This document shows positions 55,008-64,000 of a stretch of 64,000 bases of DNA, in pieces. The first letter of the stretch is position 1. Every line of letters starts with the position of its first letter. This DNA is from Litoreibacter albidus (GTDB taxonomy: Bacteria > Pseudomonadota > Alphaproteobacteria > Rhodobacterales > Rhodobacteraceae), in the NCBI RefSeq assembly GCF_900107015.1, contig NZ_FNOI01000004.1, positions 62,001-126,000 on the forward strand, written 5' to 3'. Under the pieces are notes generated by a model that ran no database searches, had not been told where the DNA came from, and saw only the letters and a list, made by a program, of their open reading frames with translations. Position numbers and translations under genes: made by a program.

Positions 55008-56963
55008 TTAGTGGTCTTTACGCTTGGACAGGTAATCGTCTGTCGTGCGTACAGCCGGACGCTCCGCGCCGGTAAATGGGTTATTTTGCGAATGGAATTG
55101 CGCCTGAACGCGGCAGTTGTCACACATCTGGATCATCCGCGATGTCGCGGAGTTGGCAAACATCGCGTGGTTGCCCGCCAACTTTTCCATGATCTTCTCG
55201 ACAGTGGACTTCACCCCGAAGAGGCTGCCGCACTCAACACAGGCGAACGGCTCTTCTTCGTTCAACACCTCTTGGCTGAGGGCCGCGTCCGTTAGGTTCA
55301 TCTGTGGCTGCAATGTAATCGCATCCTCCGGGCAAACATTGGAACACAACCCGCACTGCAAACAGGCGTCTTCTTGGAAACGTAGCTGCGGCATATCGGG
55401 GTTATCCACCAATGCGCCGGACGGGCATAGGGACACACAAGCCAAGCAGAGCGTGCAGGCGTCGGTATCGACGAGGACAGCGCCGTAGGGTGCATGATCC
55501 GGCAATGACAAGGTTTCCGCCTCTGGTGACAATGCCTTTGCGGACAGCCGTGCGATTTGGCGGCGCGAGCCGAGCGGCAGGATAGGGTTCGTCACCTGCG
55601 CCCCTGCCACGTCGCGGGCAAACAGATGCGCCGACAACGCATCGGGGTCCGCGATATCAAGCAAAGCGACCGCGTCAGCCGCGCCCATAGCCGCCGCCAA
55701 TTCCGCCTGCGCTTGCAGCACGTCACGGTCGCTTTGGGGGGCCAAGACCACATCAACACCGGTGAAGCCCGTCGCCAATGCGGCAAGCATCTCGGCATGG
55801 CCAAACATGGCCAACGCGTCAATTTCCATTGGGATAACATGTGCTGGCAGGCCATCGCCGTAGCGCGCTGCGAGGCGGATCATCTCTGCGCCGTGCGCGT
55901 CATGCACCAGTAAAACGCCCCCCTGACCGCCAGCCTTGCGGTAGGTAGAGGCCAGTGCACTAATCCTACGGAACACATGATCCACGGGCGGCGCATCATA
56001 GCTTATGGCACCAGACGGGCACACCGCCGAACACGCGCCACAGCCAGCACAGACCAACGGATCAATCGTCACATGTTCGCCCGCCGGTAGAATCGCGCCA
56101 GTCGGGCAGACATTCAGGCAGTTTGAACACGCAGGCTGCTCCGCCCGCGAATGCGCGCAGAGCTGCGTCTCGAGCCGAATATGAAGCGGCTTCTCGAAGG
56201 TTCCGAGCATCTGGCTGGCCTCTAGAATGACGTCCGCCACAGCCGTTAGACTTGCAGGGTCGGCGCGCAGGTAGCCGTCACGTTTTTCATGCGCCGGAAA
56301 CAGCGGCGTCTCGCCAGACAGATCAAGGATCACATCGCAATCCGACTGCGCCCCGTCGCGTGCCGCAGTCAGGGTCGCCGCGCCGCGTCCACCAGGCAGA
56401 ACTTGTTGGAATGCATCGATAGAGACGTGAAACTGACCCAACGTGCCTGCTGTGCGGTGCAACCGGCCCACGCAAATATCATACCCACTCACGACGCGTA
56501 CGTCTTCGGCAGATGGCACCAGCACCGTCACCGCAAGAATGTCGGACAATTTTTCAGCCGCCTCGAACGACGCCTCCGTGCCCCCGACGATGAGGCACAC
56601 TCCGTCGGACACAACGTCCAGCGTCTTCGGCAAAGGTTGCCCTAACGCGGCATCAGCCACCAGCGCAGCCATCTTCGGGGCGGTGTCGCGCGTGTCGGCG
56701 GTCCAGCCGGCGCGGTCACGGATGTCAACAAATGCGGGCATTTCGGTGCCAAGCTCTTCGGCCAGATCGGCAAAACGCGGGACTTCCTGCTGGCAGGCGA
56801 TCATGACATCGCCACCCGCCATCGCCTTGGCCGCGACATCTATCTCGGACTGGCAAAGCGCCGTGTGCAACTTGGAGCATTGACGGCCAGTTGCCACGCC
56901 CAACGCGGCCGCGTCGACAGCTTGCGTTCCCAAACAATCGCAGATCAGCAGAGTTTTTGTCAT
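55008..56963 (-). CDS. Large polyferredoxin (4Fe-4S protein) of the formate dehydrogenase locus
   Basis: A 651-residue cytosolic protein with no signal. One ferredoxin pair lies at Cys279/282/286 (plus 269) and 305/308/311/315, a second at 503/506/509/513 and 534/537/540/544. Two further CxxC pairs, CVEC (575/578) and CDNC (614/617), lie in the C-terminal 80 residues and could hold zinc or a cluster. The N-terminus also has a CDC at 8-10. Together it could bind four [4Fe-4S] clusters and carry electrons, or serve in assembly of the dehydrogenase. It is divergent from the fdh operon, separated by 233 bases without a gene. I do not know a characterised homologue. Confidence 0.8.
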   Translation of the reverse strand: MTKTLLICDCLGTQAVDAAALGVATGRQCSKLHTALCQSEIDVAAKAMAGGDVMIACQQEVPRFADLAEELGTEMPAFVDIRDRAGWTADTRDTAPKMAALVADAALGQPLPKTLDVVSDGVCLIVGGTEASFEAAEKLSDILAVTVLVPSAEDVRVVSGYDICVGRLHRTAGTLGQFHVSIDAFQQVLPGGRGAATLTAARDGAQSDCDVILDLSGETPLFPAHEKRDGYLRADPASLTAVADVILEASQMLGTFEKPLHIRLETQLCAHSRAEQPACSNCLNVCPTGAILPAGEHVTIDPLVCAGCGACSAVCPSGAISYDAPPVDHVFRRISALASTYRKAGGQGGVLLVHDAHGAEMIRLAARYGDGLPAHVIPMEIDALAMFGHAEMLAALATGFTGVDVVLAPQSDRDVLQAQAELAAAMGAADAVALLDIADPDALSAHLFARDVAGAQVTNPILPLGSRRQIARLSAKALSPEAETLSLPDHAPYGAVLVDTDACTLCLACVSLCPSGALVDNPDMPQLRFQEDACLQCGLCSNVCPEDAITLQPQMNLTDAALSQEVLNEEEPFACVECGSLFGVKSTVEKIMEKLAGNHAMFANSATSRMIQMCDNCRVQAQFHSQNNPFTGAERPAVRTTDDYLSKRKDH

Positions 56964-57196
56964 TTGGCCCCCTAACGGCGATATACGTAAGACGGAATGA
57001 CATCGGATGAAAGACGATCCGGCGATTTAGGCCAACGATTTTCTCGCTGCTGTCTGGCGATGCCTCCGAATTGCTGCAGCGCGGCTGAAAAAACCGTTCA
57101 AAAACGAGTGTTCAATTCTACATGGACCTTTGAATTTCGCCTGAAATCAGTACACTGTCGTCGAATCCTAATTATCTACAGCCAGCGGGTGCCAGC

Positions 57197-57766
57197 TTGT
57201 CCTTCGTCTTCCCCAACTCCCAGTCCATCCCCGTTGGGGTTGTGATCCGCAAGTCACCGGGCGTGACGCGGTGGGCCAAATGGGCTTGGCGGGCGATCGA
57301 TATGCTGCCAGGCGCGGGCCCTGCGGACTGGACGGTATTGCGGCGCGACGGCGACTCAACCGAATTCCACGCGGCCACCCTGCCCCTAGAACTCTATGTT
57401 TCAGACACCGAGGCCTATGTGCACGAGCTGCAAACGCGCCAGCCGTCGATCTATGTTGTGTTAAGCCCGAACGCGGCCTCAACGGATATCCCGTGGAAAG
57501 TTTCACTGGTCACGGCCTCCCCCTATGAGGCGCAAGATTACTGCGACTCCTCTGAGGTTTTGGTCGAGAAGCTGCCAATGCCGGAAGGTATGCAAGCTTG
57601 GGTCGGGGACTTCGTGAGCCGCCACCACGAAGAAGATGCCTTTGTGAAGCGCAAACGCAGGAATTGGCGCGACGATGACGCCGAGGACGGTATTGGTGAT
57701 CCGCGCATATCAAAGGATAGTGACGTTTACAGCTCCCCGCGCCGACGCAGGGAAGCGCTAAATTGA
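57197..57766 (+). CDS. DUF3305 protein of the formate dehydrogenase operon
   Basis: A 189-residue soluble protein. The start is TTG at 57197 (LSFVFPNSQSIPVGVVIRK); a GTG at 57241 in VGVVIRK would also be possible. The IPVGVVIRKSPGVTRWAKW block is typical of DUF3305. Homologues accompany formate dehydrogenases and are thought to help maturation, without a proven role. The stop overlaps the DUF3306 start as TTGA. Confidence 0.85.
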   Translation: MSFVFPNSQSIPVGVVIRKSPGVTRWAKWAWRAIDMLPGAGPADWTVLRRDGDSTEFHAATLPLELYVSDTEAYVHELQTRQPSIYVVLSPNAASTDIPWKVSLVTASPYEAQDYCDSSEVLVEKLPMPEGMQAWVGDFVSRHHEEDAFVKRKRRNWRDDDAEDGIGDPRISKDSDVYSSPRRRREALN

Positions 57767-58347
57767 GCCGCAATGCCACATTTTGGGAACGACGCCGCGC
57801 CGCCGTTCAGGCCGAGGAAGAGGCCGCCGTTGTCGCGCAGCAAGAAGCTGCGGACGCGGAGCATCAACAGGCCTTGGCGGAGCGGAGCGACGAGGACATC
57901 CTGTCAGAGCTTGGCCTGCCCCACCCAGACACCCTGACAAAAGGCGACGACTTCGCCGCGTTTATGGTCAAGGCCGTGCCAGAGCATCTGCGCAAACGTG
58001 CGCTGCGCAAGCTATGGCGCAGTGATCCGGTTCTGGCCTGTGTTGACGGGCTAAATGACTACGACGACGACTACCTGACCGGCAGCTTCAACAACGCCCC
58101 GATCAAAACAAACTATCAGGTCGGCAAGGGACTGCTGGAACATGTGTTGGATACCATGCGTCCGGATGAAGCAGCGACGCCAATTGCGCTCGACAAAGAG
58201 GACATTCTGGCCGAAGATGCCCCAAGGGAAGATCCGGTGGAGCTTGAGGAGGCATCCGCGCCAGACACGCCAACGGTGTTGGCGGAGGCCCCTGATCATA
58301 GCAAGCCACGCAGGATGGTGTTTTATTTCGACGGGGGCAGCACATGA
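57763..58347 (+). CDS. DUF3306 protein of the formate dehydrogenase operon
   Basis: A 194-residue soluble protein that also starts with TTG (57763) and opens SRNATFWERRRAAVQAEEEA, a charged coiled-coil-like stretch. The LRKRALRKLWRSDPVLACVDGLNDYDDDY region is the DUF3306 core. It is coupled to DUF3305 and to the TorD gene. Function is unknown but the association with Fe-S/molybdenum formate dehydrogenases is consistent. Confidence 0.85.
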   Translation: MSRNATFWERRRAAVQAEEEAAVVAQQEAADAEHQQALAERSDEDILSELGLPHPDTLTKGDDFAAFMVKAVPEHLRKRALRKLWRSDPVLACVDGLNDYDDDYLTGSFNNAPIKTNYQVGKGLLEHVLDTMRPDEAATPIALDKEDILAEDAPREDPVELEEASAPDTPTVLAEAPDHSKPRRMVFYFDGGST

Positions 58348-58952
58348 CAGTGGCGCACGCACATTCCGACATTGCCGAAGAGGACCGCCTGCGTGCTGAC
58401 CTCTACAATTATCTTGGCCTAATGCTGGCTGGCCCACCTGACGAATTGCTATTGGCACAGACGGCAGACCTTACCGGTGACGCCTCCCCCTTGGGCGAAG
58501 CAATTGGCGGCTTGGCGCGGGTTGCAAAAGTGACAAAGCCGAAAGCCGTGAGCACAGAGTACAACGCATTGTTCATCGGCCTTGGACGCGGCGAACTTCT
58601 TCCCTACGCCAGCTACTACATGACCGGCTTTCTGAACGAAAAACCCTTGGCGAACCTGCGCGCAGATATGGCGGCGCTTGGCATCACGAGGGCGGAAAAC
58701 ACGTTTGAGCCAGAGGACAACATCGCCTCCCTGATGGAGATGATGGGTGGCATGATTGTCGGGCGATTTGGCGCGCCAGCGACTTTGCAACGCCAAAAAG
58801 ACTTCTACAACAAGCACATCGGACCATGGGCCACGCATTTCTTCACTGATTTGCAGGGCGCCAAGGGATCGGTGCTTTATGCATCTGTCGGGGCCGTCGG
58901 CTCTGAATTTCTGAACATAGAGCAAGAAGCATTTCGAATGATGACAGGCTGA
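58344..58952 (+). CDS. TorD-family molybdoenzyme chaperone
   Basis: A 202-residue all-helical chaperone of the TorD/DmsD family, which binds the Tat leader of a molybdoenzyme and holds the protein until cofactor insertion. The family core EYNALFIGLGRGELLPYASYYMTGFL is clear. Its ATG overlaps the DUF3306 stop as ATGA. The likely client is the Tat-exported FdhA encoded downstream. Confidence 0.9.
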   Translation: MTVAHAHSDIAEEDRLRADLYNYLGLMLAGPPDELLLAQTADLTGDASPLGEAIGGLARVAKVTKPKAVSTEYNALFIGLGRGELLPYASYYMTGFLNEKPLANLRADMAALGITRAENTFEPEDNIASLMEMMGGMIVGRFGAPATLQRQKDFYNKHIGPWATHFFTDLQGAKGSVLYASVGAVGSEFLNIEQEAFRMMTG

Positions 58953-59020
58953 CGGCCTGTCGCGCAACCGGCGGCAAGGGCCGCCTTATTATAAAGACAA
59001 CGGGAAAAGGACGTAACAAA

Positions 59021-59212
59021 ATGACCGATGAAAAACAGGGCACGACCCGTCGAAACTTCCTTAAGATTGCTGGCGCCGCTGCACCAGGCGCCGTGGCAGT
59101 CGCGACTGGCAGCGCTGCACAAGCCGCCGAGCCTGCGCAGGTCGATCTGGCGTCACAAACCATGCAAGACACCGAACACACCCGCGCCTACCTCGAAAGC
59201 ACCCGCTTCTAA
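59021..59212 (+). CDS. Small twin-arginine signal protein
   Basis: A 63-residue product consisting almost only of a Tat leader (TRRNFLKIAGAAAPGAVAVA, cut after AQA) and about 27 further residues, DLASQTMQDTEHTRAYLES and more. It would be exported folded or as a passenger with FdhA. Such small Tat proteins are found in many fdh operons with no known role. AAAGGA before the ATG supports translation. Confidence 0.8.
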   Translation: MTDEKQGTTRRNFLKIAGAAAPGAVAVATGSAAQAAEPAQVDLASQTMQDTEHTRAYLESTRF

Positions 59213-59299
59213 AGTAGTGCATGTTTCCGGCGCAACGCTGGGATATACAATCAAGATCAGTACCAAGACTGCGGCAAAGCAGATGTAGGGAGAACAACC

Positions 59300-62200
59300 A
59301 TGCTGAGGAAAAAGACAAACGGCAGCGCACGCCGGTCCGCGAGACCAGCCGTCGCAAGCGCCTCTTCAACCACCGTTGACCGCCGGACCTTCCTGCGCGG
59401 CTCTGGGCTCGCAATCGGCGGCTTGGCCGCAGTTGCAGCCACAGGCGGTACTGTTTCGCAGGCCACAGCACAATCGGCTGCGGAGCGCGCGATTGAGATT
59501 AAGAAAACTGTCTGCACCCATTGCTCTGTCGGCTGTACGGTCATCGCCGAGATCGACAACGGCGTCTGGACCGGCCAAGAGCCTGGCTTTGATAGCCCGT
59601 TCAACCTCGGCTCGCACTGCGCCAAAGGCGCATCGGTTCGCGAGCACGCCCACGGCGAGCGTCGCTTGAAATACCCGATGAAGAAAGAAAACGGAGAGTG
59701 GGTTCGTCTAAGCTGGGAACAGGCGATCAACGAGATCGGCGACGGCATGATGAAAATCCGCGACGAGAGCGGGCCAGATTCTGTTTACTGGCTGGGGTCT
59801 GCGAAGCACAGTAACGAGCAAGCGTATCTGTTCCGCAAGTTTGCCGCGTATTGGGGCACCAATAACGTCGACCACCAAGCGCGCATCTGTCACTCCACTA
59901 CCGTGGCTGGCGTCGCGAACACATGGGGCTACGGCGCCATGACCAACAGCTACAACGACATTCACAACTCCAAAGCGATGTTCTTGATCGGCTCCAACCC
60001 CGCAGAGGCGCACCCCGTTTCGCTTTTGCACATCCTGAAAGCCAAAGAAGAAAACAACGCGCCGCTGATTGTCTGCGACCCACGCTTTACCCGTACCGCG
60101 GCCCATGCCGACGAATATGTCCGCTTCCGCCCCGGCTCCGACGTGGCGCTGGTTTGGGGCATCCTGTGGCACATCTTCGAGAACGGCTGGGAAGACAAAG
60201 AGTTCATGCGCACCCGCACATGGGGCATGGATGAAATCAAAGACGAAGTGAAACGCTGGACGCCGGAAGAGGTTGAGCGCGTAACGGGCGCCCCGGGCGA
60301 GCAACTGGAACGCGTGGCACGCACGCTGGCCAACAACCGTCCCGGCACCGTGATCTGGTGTATGGGGGGCACTCAGCACTCCAACGGTAACAACAACACC
60401 CGTGCTTACTGCATTTTGCAACTGGCCCTTGGCAACATGGGGACAGCAGGTGGTGGCACGAACATTTTCCGTGGCCACGACAACGTGCAGGGTGCGACGG
60501 ACTTGGGCGTTTTGGCTGATACATTGCCAGGTTACTACGGTTTGTCAGCTGGCTCTTGGGCGCACTGGGCGCGGGTTTGGGACGAGGACCTTGATTGGCT
60601 CACGGGACGGTTCTCCGACGCCACTGTGGGCGACACGAAGATGATGAACCTGACCGGTATTCCGGTCAGCCGCTGGATTGACGGGGTACTGGAAGACAAG
60701 GCGAACTTGGACCAGCCCGACAACACCCGCGCGATGGTTCTTTGGGGCCACGCCCCTAACTCGCAGACCCGCATGAAAGAGATGAAGACCGCGATGGAAC
60801 GGCTCGACATGCTGGTCGTGGTTGACCCCTACCCGACGGTGTCTGCTGTTATGCAGGACCGCACGGACGGCGTTTACCTTTTGCCAGCCTGCACGCAGTT
60901 CGAGACACGCGGCTCCGTGACCGCTTCCAACCGGTCGCTGCAATGGCGCGAGCAGGCGATTGAGCCGCTATTCGAGTCCCTGCCCGATCATACAATTCTT
61001 GCGAAGTTCTCCGAGAAGTTCGGGTTCCACGACAAAATCTTCCGCAACATCGCGATCGAAGAGAACGGCGAGCCGAACGTTGAGGACCTGACACGCGAAT
61101 TCAACCGCGGCATGTGGACCATCGGTTACACGGGACAAAGCCCTGAGCGCATGAAAATGCACATGGCCAACCAGCACACCTTTGACCGCACTACGCTACG
61201 CGCCAATGGTGGCCCCGCGGACGGTGACGTTTACGGGATGCCATGGCCATGCTGGGGCACCCCAGAGATGAACCACCCGGGCACCCCGATCCTTTACGAC
61301 ATGTCGATCCCAGTAGCCGAAGGTGGCCTGACATTCCGCGCCCGCTTTGGCGTGGAGCGGGACGGCGACAACCTTCTGGCCGAAGGCGTCTATTCCAAAG
61401 GCTCCGAGATCAAGGATGGCTACCCAGAGTTCACCATGAAAATGCTGATGGATCTGGGCTGGGAAGGTGATCTGACCGAGGAGGAGAAAGCCAGCATCAA
61501 CAGCGTTGCGGGTTACCCCGAAGGTGCGCCTTTAACGACTGAACCAGCGGACACTGGCGACGCCGGCGCCAACGAAGAAGTTGGCGAGACGTCGCAGCAA
61601 GGTGAGCTGCCGTCCGACTACGACCAAGCCGTCGGCGGCGTGAACTGGAAAACCGACCTTTCAGGCGGCATTCAGCGGGTCGCGATCGCGCACGGTTGCG
61701 CGCCATTCGGCAACGCCAAGGCGCGCGCGGTTGTTTGGACCTTCCCTGATCCGGTCCCCCTGCACCGCGAGCCGCTCTATTCGAACCGTCGCGACCTCGT
61801 GGCCGACTATCCAACCTACGAGGACAAGAAGTTCTGGCGCGTGCCCACGATGTACAGCTCCATCCAACAGAACGACTTCTCCGGTGACTACCCGATCATC
61901 CTGACCTCCGGCCGCTTGGTCGAATATGAGGGCGGCGGTGAAGAGACACGGTCCAACCCATGGCTGGCTGAACTTCAGCAAGACATGTTCGTCGAGGTGA
62001 ACACCCGCGATGCCAACAATCTGGGCATCCGTGACGGTGAGCAGGTTTGGGTCGAAGGTCCGGAAGGCGGCAAGGTCAAAGTTATGGCCATGGTGACAGA
62101 GCGTGTTGGCGAGGGCGTGGCGTTCATGCCGTTCCACTTCGGCGGGCACTTTGAGGGCAAGGATTTGCGCGACAAGTACCCAGAAGGCGCCGACCCATAT

Positions 62201-62302
62201 GTTTTGGGTGAATCCACCAACGTCGCACAAACCTACGGCTATGACAGCGTAACTCAGATGCAAGAGACCAAAGCGACTCTTTGCAAAATCTGGACAGCAT
62301 AA
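59300..62302 (+). CDS. fdhA: Formate dehydrogenase, catalytic alpha subunit (Mo/W-bis-MGD, Cys type)
   Basis: A 1000-residue Tat-exported enzyme oxidising formate to CO2. The Tat leader VDRRTFLRGSGLAIGG is followed by the [4Fe-4S] motif at Cys72/75/79/107 (CTHCSVGC). The active site is Cys197-His198 in ARICHSTTVAGVANTWG, where some homologues have selenocysteine; the codon here is TGT, so no Sec machinery is needed. The molybdopterin-binding regions and the C-terminal domain (GEQVWVEGPEGGKVKV) complete it. Electrons go through FdhB and FdhC to quinone. Confidence 0.96.
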   Translation: MLRKKTNGSARRSARPAVASASSTTVDRRTFLRGSGLAIGGLAAVAATGGTVSQATAQSAAERAIEIKKTVCTHCSVGCTVIAEIDNGVWTGQEPGFDSPFNLGSHCAKGASVREHAHGERRLKYPMKKENGEWVRLSWEQAINEIGDGMMKIRDESGPDSVYWLGSAKHSNEQAYLFRKFAAYWGTNNVDHQARICHSTTVAGVANTWGYGAMTNSYNDIHNSKAMFLIGSNPAEAHPVSLLHILKAKEENNAPLIVCDPRFTRTAAHADEYVRFRPGSDVALVWGILWHIFENGWEDKEFMRTRTWGMDEIKDEVKRWTPEEVERVTGAPGEQLERVARTLANNRPGTVIWCMGGTQHSNGNNNTRAYCILQLALGNMGTAGGGTNIFRGHDNVQGATDLGVLADTLPGYYGLSAGSWAHWARVWDEDLDWLTGRFSDATVGDTKMMNLTGIPVSRWIDGVLEDKANLDQPDNTRAMVLWGHAPNSQTRMKEMKTAMERLDMLVVVDPYPTVSAVMQDRTDGVYLLPACTQFETRGSVTASNRSLQWREQAIEPLFESLPDHTILAKFSEKFGFHDKIFRNIAIEENGEPNVEDLTREFNRGMWTIGYTGQSPERMKMHMANQHTFDRTTLRANGGPADGDVYGMPWPCWGTPEMNHPGTPILYDMSIPVAEGGLTFRARFGVERDGDNLLAEGVYSKGSEIKDGYPEFTMKMLMDLGWEGDLTEEEKASINSVAGYPEGAPLTTEPADTGDAGANEEVGETSQQGELPSDYDQAVGGVNWKTDLSGGIQRVAIAHGCAPFGNAKARAVVWTFPDPVPLHREPLYSNRRDLVADYPTYEDKKFWRVPTMYSSIQQNDFSGDYPIILTSGRLVEYEGGGEETRSNPWLAELQQDMFVEVNTRDANNLGIRDGEQVWVEGPEGGKVKVMAMVTERVGEGVAFMPFHFGGHFEGKDLRDKYPEGADPYVLGESTNVAQTYGYDSVTQMQETKATLCKIWTA

Positions 62303-62314
62303 AGGAAACCAATC

Positions 62315-62908
62315 ATGGCTAGAGCAAAGTTTCTCTGCGACGCTGAACGCTGCATCGAATGCAACGCCTGCGTAACGGCATGTAAAAACGAACATGAGGT
62401 CCCTTGGGGCATCAACCGTCGCAAGGTGGTCACCGTCAACGACGGGAAGCCGGGCGAACGCTCCATTTCTGTCGCATGTATGCACTGCTCCGACGCACCC
62501 TGCATGGCCGTGTGCCCTGTAGACTGCTTCTACCAGACGGCCGACGGCATCGTGCTGCACTCCAAAGACCTGTGCATCGGTTGCGGCTACTGCTTCTACG
62601 CGTGCCCGTTCGGCGCGCCGCAGTATCCACAAGCGGGCAACTTCGGGTCGCGCGGGAAGATGGACAAATGCACGTTCTGTGCAGGTGGGCCGGAAGAAAA
62701 CCACTCCTCCGCTGAATTCGCCAAGTATGGCCGCAACCGCATTGCGGAGGGCAAACTGCCAATCTGCGCGGAAATGTGTTCCACCAAGGCGCTGCTTGCA
62801 GGGGACGGTGACACCGTGTCCAGCATCTACCGCGAGCGCATCGTTGCACGCGGCTTCGGCGCAGGCGCTTGGGGCTGGGGTACAGCCTACGATCAAAAAG
62901 GCGGCTAA
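62315..62908 (+). CDS. fdhB: Formate dehydrogenase, iron-sulfur beta subunit
   Basis: A 197-residue ferredoxin-like subunit with four [4Fe-4S] motifs: [43 protein letters not shown] and CTFC with the later CAEMC. It lacks the C-terminal membrane helix of E. coli FdnH, so FdhC should anchor it. It starts twelve bases after fdhA. A strong hairpin lies after its stop. Confidence 0.95.
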   Translation: MARAKFLCDAERCIECNACVTACKNEHEVPWGINRRKVVTVNDGKPGERSISVACMHCSDAPCMAVCPVDCFYQTADGIVLHSKDLCIGCGYCFYACPFGAPQYPQAGNFGSRGKMDKCTFCAGGPEENHSSAEFAKYGRNRIAEGKLPICAEMCSTKALLAGDGDTVSSIYRERIVARGFGAGAWGWGTAYDQKGG

Positions 62909-62932
62909 CCCCGCCCGTCAGGACTAAATTGA

Positions 62933-62964
62933 ACGGGCGGCCAAATTCTGGCCGCCCGTCTTTT
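62933..62964 (+). terminator. Terminator-like hairpin between fdhB and fdhC
   Basis: ACGGGCGGCCA (62933-62943) pairs perfectly with TGGCCGCCCGT (62949-62959), loop AATTC, then CTTTTG. The stem is strong but the T-run short. It would give partial termination before fdhC. Confidence 0.75.
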
Positions 62965-62988
62965 GCGAAACACTAGAGGATTGCTCAG

Positions 62989-64000
62989 ATGCTTCGTCTA
63001 TTTGCAGCTTTTTTGCTTATCTGCAGCCTTATGGCCCCCGCTTTGGCGCAAGAGGCTGCCCCGAACCCGCGCGCGGAAACTGGCGGGGCTCAAACGCTTG
63101 AAGACATTATGCGGCGCCAATCGGCGCAGCAGGTCGACGAGACCTTCCGCAGCTCTGTAACTGGTGACCCGGACGCCGCAGCCCCGACGACGGCGCCGCT
63201 GGGCACGCGTGGGGGCCAGTCCGATCCTGATCTGTGGCGCGCCCTTCGCTATGATACCGCCGATGTACGTACCCAGACACGTGGCCCTGCTGCGAAAACC
63301 TTGATCCAAGACGGCGGCATGTGGTGGTTGCGGTTCCGCGAAGGCCCGCTGCTGACCTATGGCGCGGCCCTCTTGGGCATAACGCTGGTTTTGCTGGCGC
63401 TGTTCTACCTGATCCGTGGGCGCATCCGTATTGACGGCGAGAAGACCGGCCGCACAATCACCCGCTTCACGAGTGTTGAACGCTTTGGCCACTGGTTGCT
63501 TGCAAGCTCCTTCCTGATCCTTGGCGTAACCGGCCTGATCTCCTTGTTCGGGCGAAAGGTGCTGATACCTGCCTTCGGGCACGATGCGTTCTCAACCGTC
63601 GCCATTGCCACAAAGTGGATTCACAACAACATCTCATGGGCCTTCATGCTGGCCTTGGTCATCATCTTTGTCTTCTGGATCGTCCACAACCTACCAGACA
63701 AGACTGACCTGAAATGGCTGGCCCAAGGTGGCGGTATTTTCGGGGGCGGACACCCGCCTGCGAAGAAGTTCAACGCCGGTCAAAAGCTCATCTTCTGGTC
63801 CACCATCGTGCTCGGCACATCCATCTCGGTCTCCGGTATCGCCTTGTTGTTCCCGTTTGAGTTCAACTTGTTTGGAGCGACGTTCAGCACGTTGAATGAT
63901 TGGGGCGTTCCGGGCTGGGTCGGGCAAGACGCCCTACCCCATCCACTCGCACCACAAGAAGAAATGCAATACAGCCAGCTCTGGCACGCTATTGCGAGCT
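62989..64000 (+). CDS. fdhC: Formate dehydrogenase, cytochrome b gamma subunit (cut by window end)
   Basis: The frame opens at an ATG at 62989 (AGAGGA upstream) and runs off the window after 337 residues. A signal peptide (MLRLFAAFLLICSLMAPALA) and an extended periplasmic part of about 100 residues precede a membrane helix (TYGAALLGITLVLLALFYL). The cytochrome b core follows: TSVERFGHWLLASSFLILG with a heme-ligand His, a second segment WIHNNISWAFMLALVIIFVF with further His, and a third SVSGIALLFPFEF. The remaining histidine near LWHAIAS is at the cut. It passes electrons from FdhB to the quinone pool. Confidence 0.92.
   Translation, partial: MLRLFAAFLLICSLMAPALAQEAAPNPRAETGGAQTLEDIMRRQSAQQVDETFRSSVTGDPDAAAPTTAPLGTRGGQSDPDLWRALRYDTADVRTQTRGPAAKTLIQDGGMWWLRFREGPLLTYGAALLGITLVLLALFYLIRGRIRIDGEKTGRTITRFTSVERFGHWLLASSFLILGVTGLISLFGRKVLIPAFGHDAFSTVAIATKWIHNNISWAFMLALVIIFVFWIVHNLPDKTDLKWLAQGGGIFGGGHPPAKKFNAGQKLIFWSTIVLGTSISVSGIALLFPFEFNLFGATFSTLNDWGVPGWVGQDALPHPLAPQEEMQYSQLWHAIAS

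Noticed and set aside
59888-59894. Possible selenocysteine in FdhA
   Set aside because: The active-site codon is TGT (Cys) and no in-frame TGA is present, so no recoding is needed.
61661-62896. 411-codon minus-strand frame opposite fdhA and fdhB
   Set aside because: Antisense of well-identified formate dehydrogenase subunits.

Overview
The window reads as chromosomal DNA of a GC-rich, aerobic, probably marine alphaproteobacterium of the Rhodobacterales (Roseobacter group). This rests on protein-level recognition, not on a database search. Pointers are the Mur-type Fur protein and separate Zur, the TRAP solute transporters, the H-NOX/diguanylate cyclase pair, a class II (GlpX) fructose bisphosphatase, a periplasmic formate dehydrogenase with DUF3305/DUF3306 companions, and many 4-base ATGA/GTGA gene overlaps. 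I see no insertion sequence, prophage, CRISPR array or rRNA operon.

Layout. 1-9.9 kb: the start of a cytidine deaminase gene, propionyl-CoA synthetase (prpE, with a ribosome-binding site buried in a strong predicted hairpin), a DUF533 protein, an NhaP antiporter, an EamA transporter, and a tight minus-strand operon of a CNNM/HlyC-type protein, a nucleoside hydrolase and SelO; then a phosphoesterase. 9.9-17 kb: xerD, a secreted unknown protein and a 44-residue membrane protein read away from aroK-aroB; then a lytic transglycosylase, ssb and a DEAD-box helicase. 17-33.6 kb: a housekeeping and central carbon block of mur, eno, anmK, tyrS, maeB, a VOC-cupin fusion, nadK, glyA, a DEDDh exonuclease with BRCT, a TetR regulator, hom, glpX and recJ, followed by tRNA-Glu.

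33.8-43 kb: an H-NOX protein overlaps a diguanylate cyclase (nitric oxide or redox to c-di-GMP), next comes a HAD phosphatase, and then the most distinctive gene of the window: a 1060-residue reductive dehalogenase fused to its own flavin/[2Fe-2S] reductase. The zinc uptake locus (zur-znuC-znuB against znuA) follows, with two Zur-like operators between the divergent arms.

43-51 kb: a catabolic island with a BKACE enzyme, an SDR, a carboxymuconolactone decarboxylase-like protein, OsmC, SMP-30 lactonase, a complete TRAP transporter and a divergent LacI regulator; the substrate is unknown. 51-64 kb: a membrane transporter-like protein, then a minus-strand group (DUF6505, biotin/lipoate ligase-like, Mrp Fe-S carrier, DUF6494, a 651-residue polyferredoxin) facing a plus-strand formate dehydrogenase operon (DUF3305, DUF3306, TorD chaperone, small Tat protein, fdhA, fdhB, fdhC). 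fdhC runs off the end of the window.
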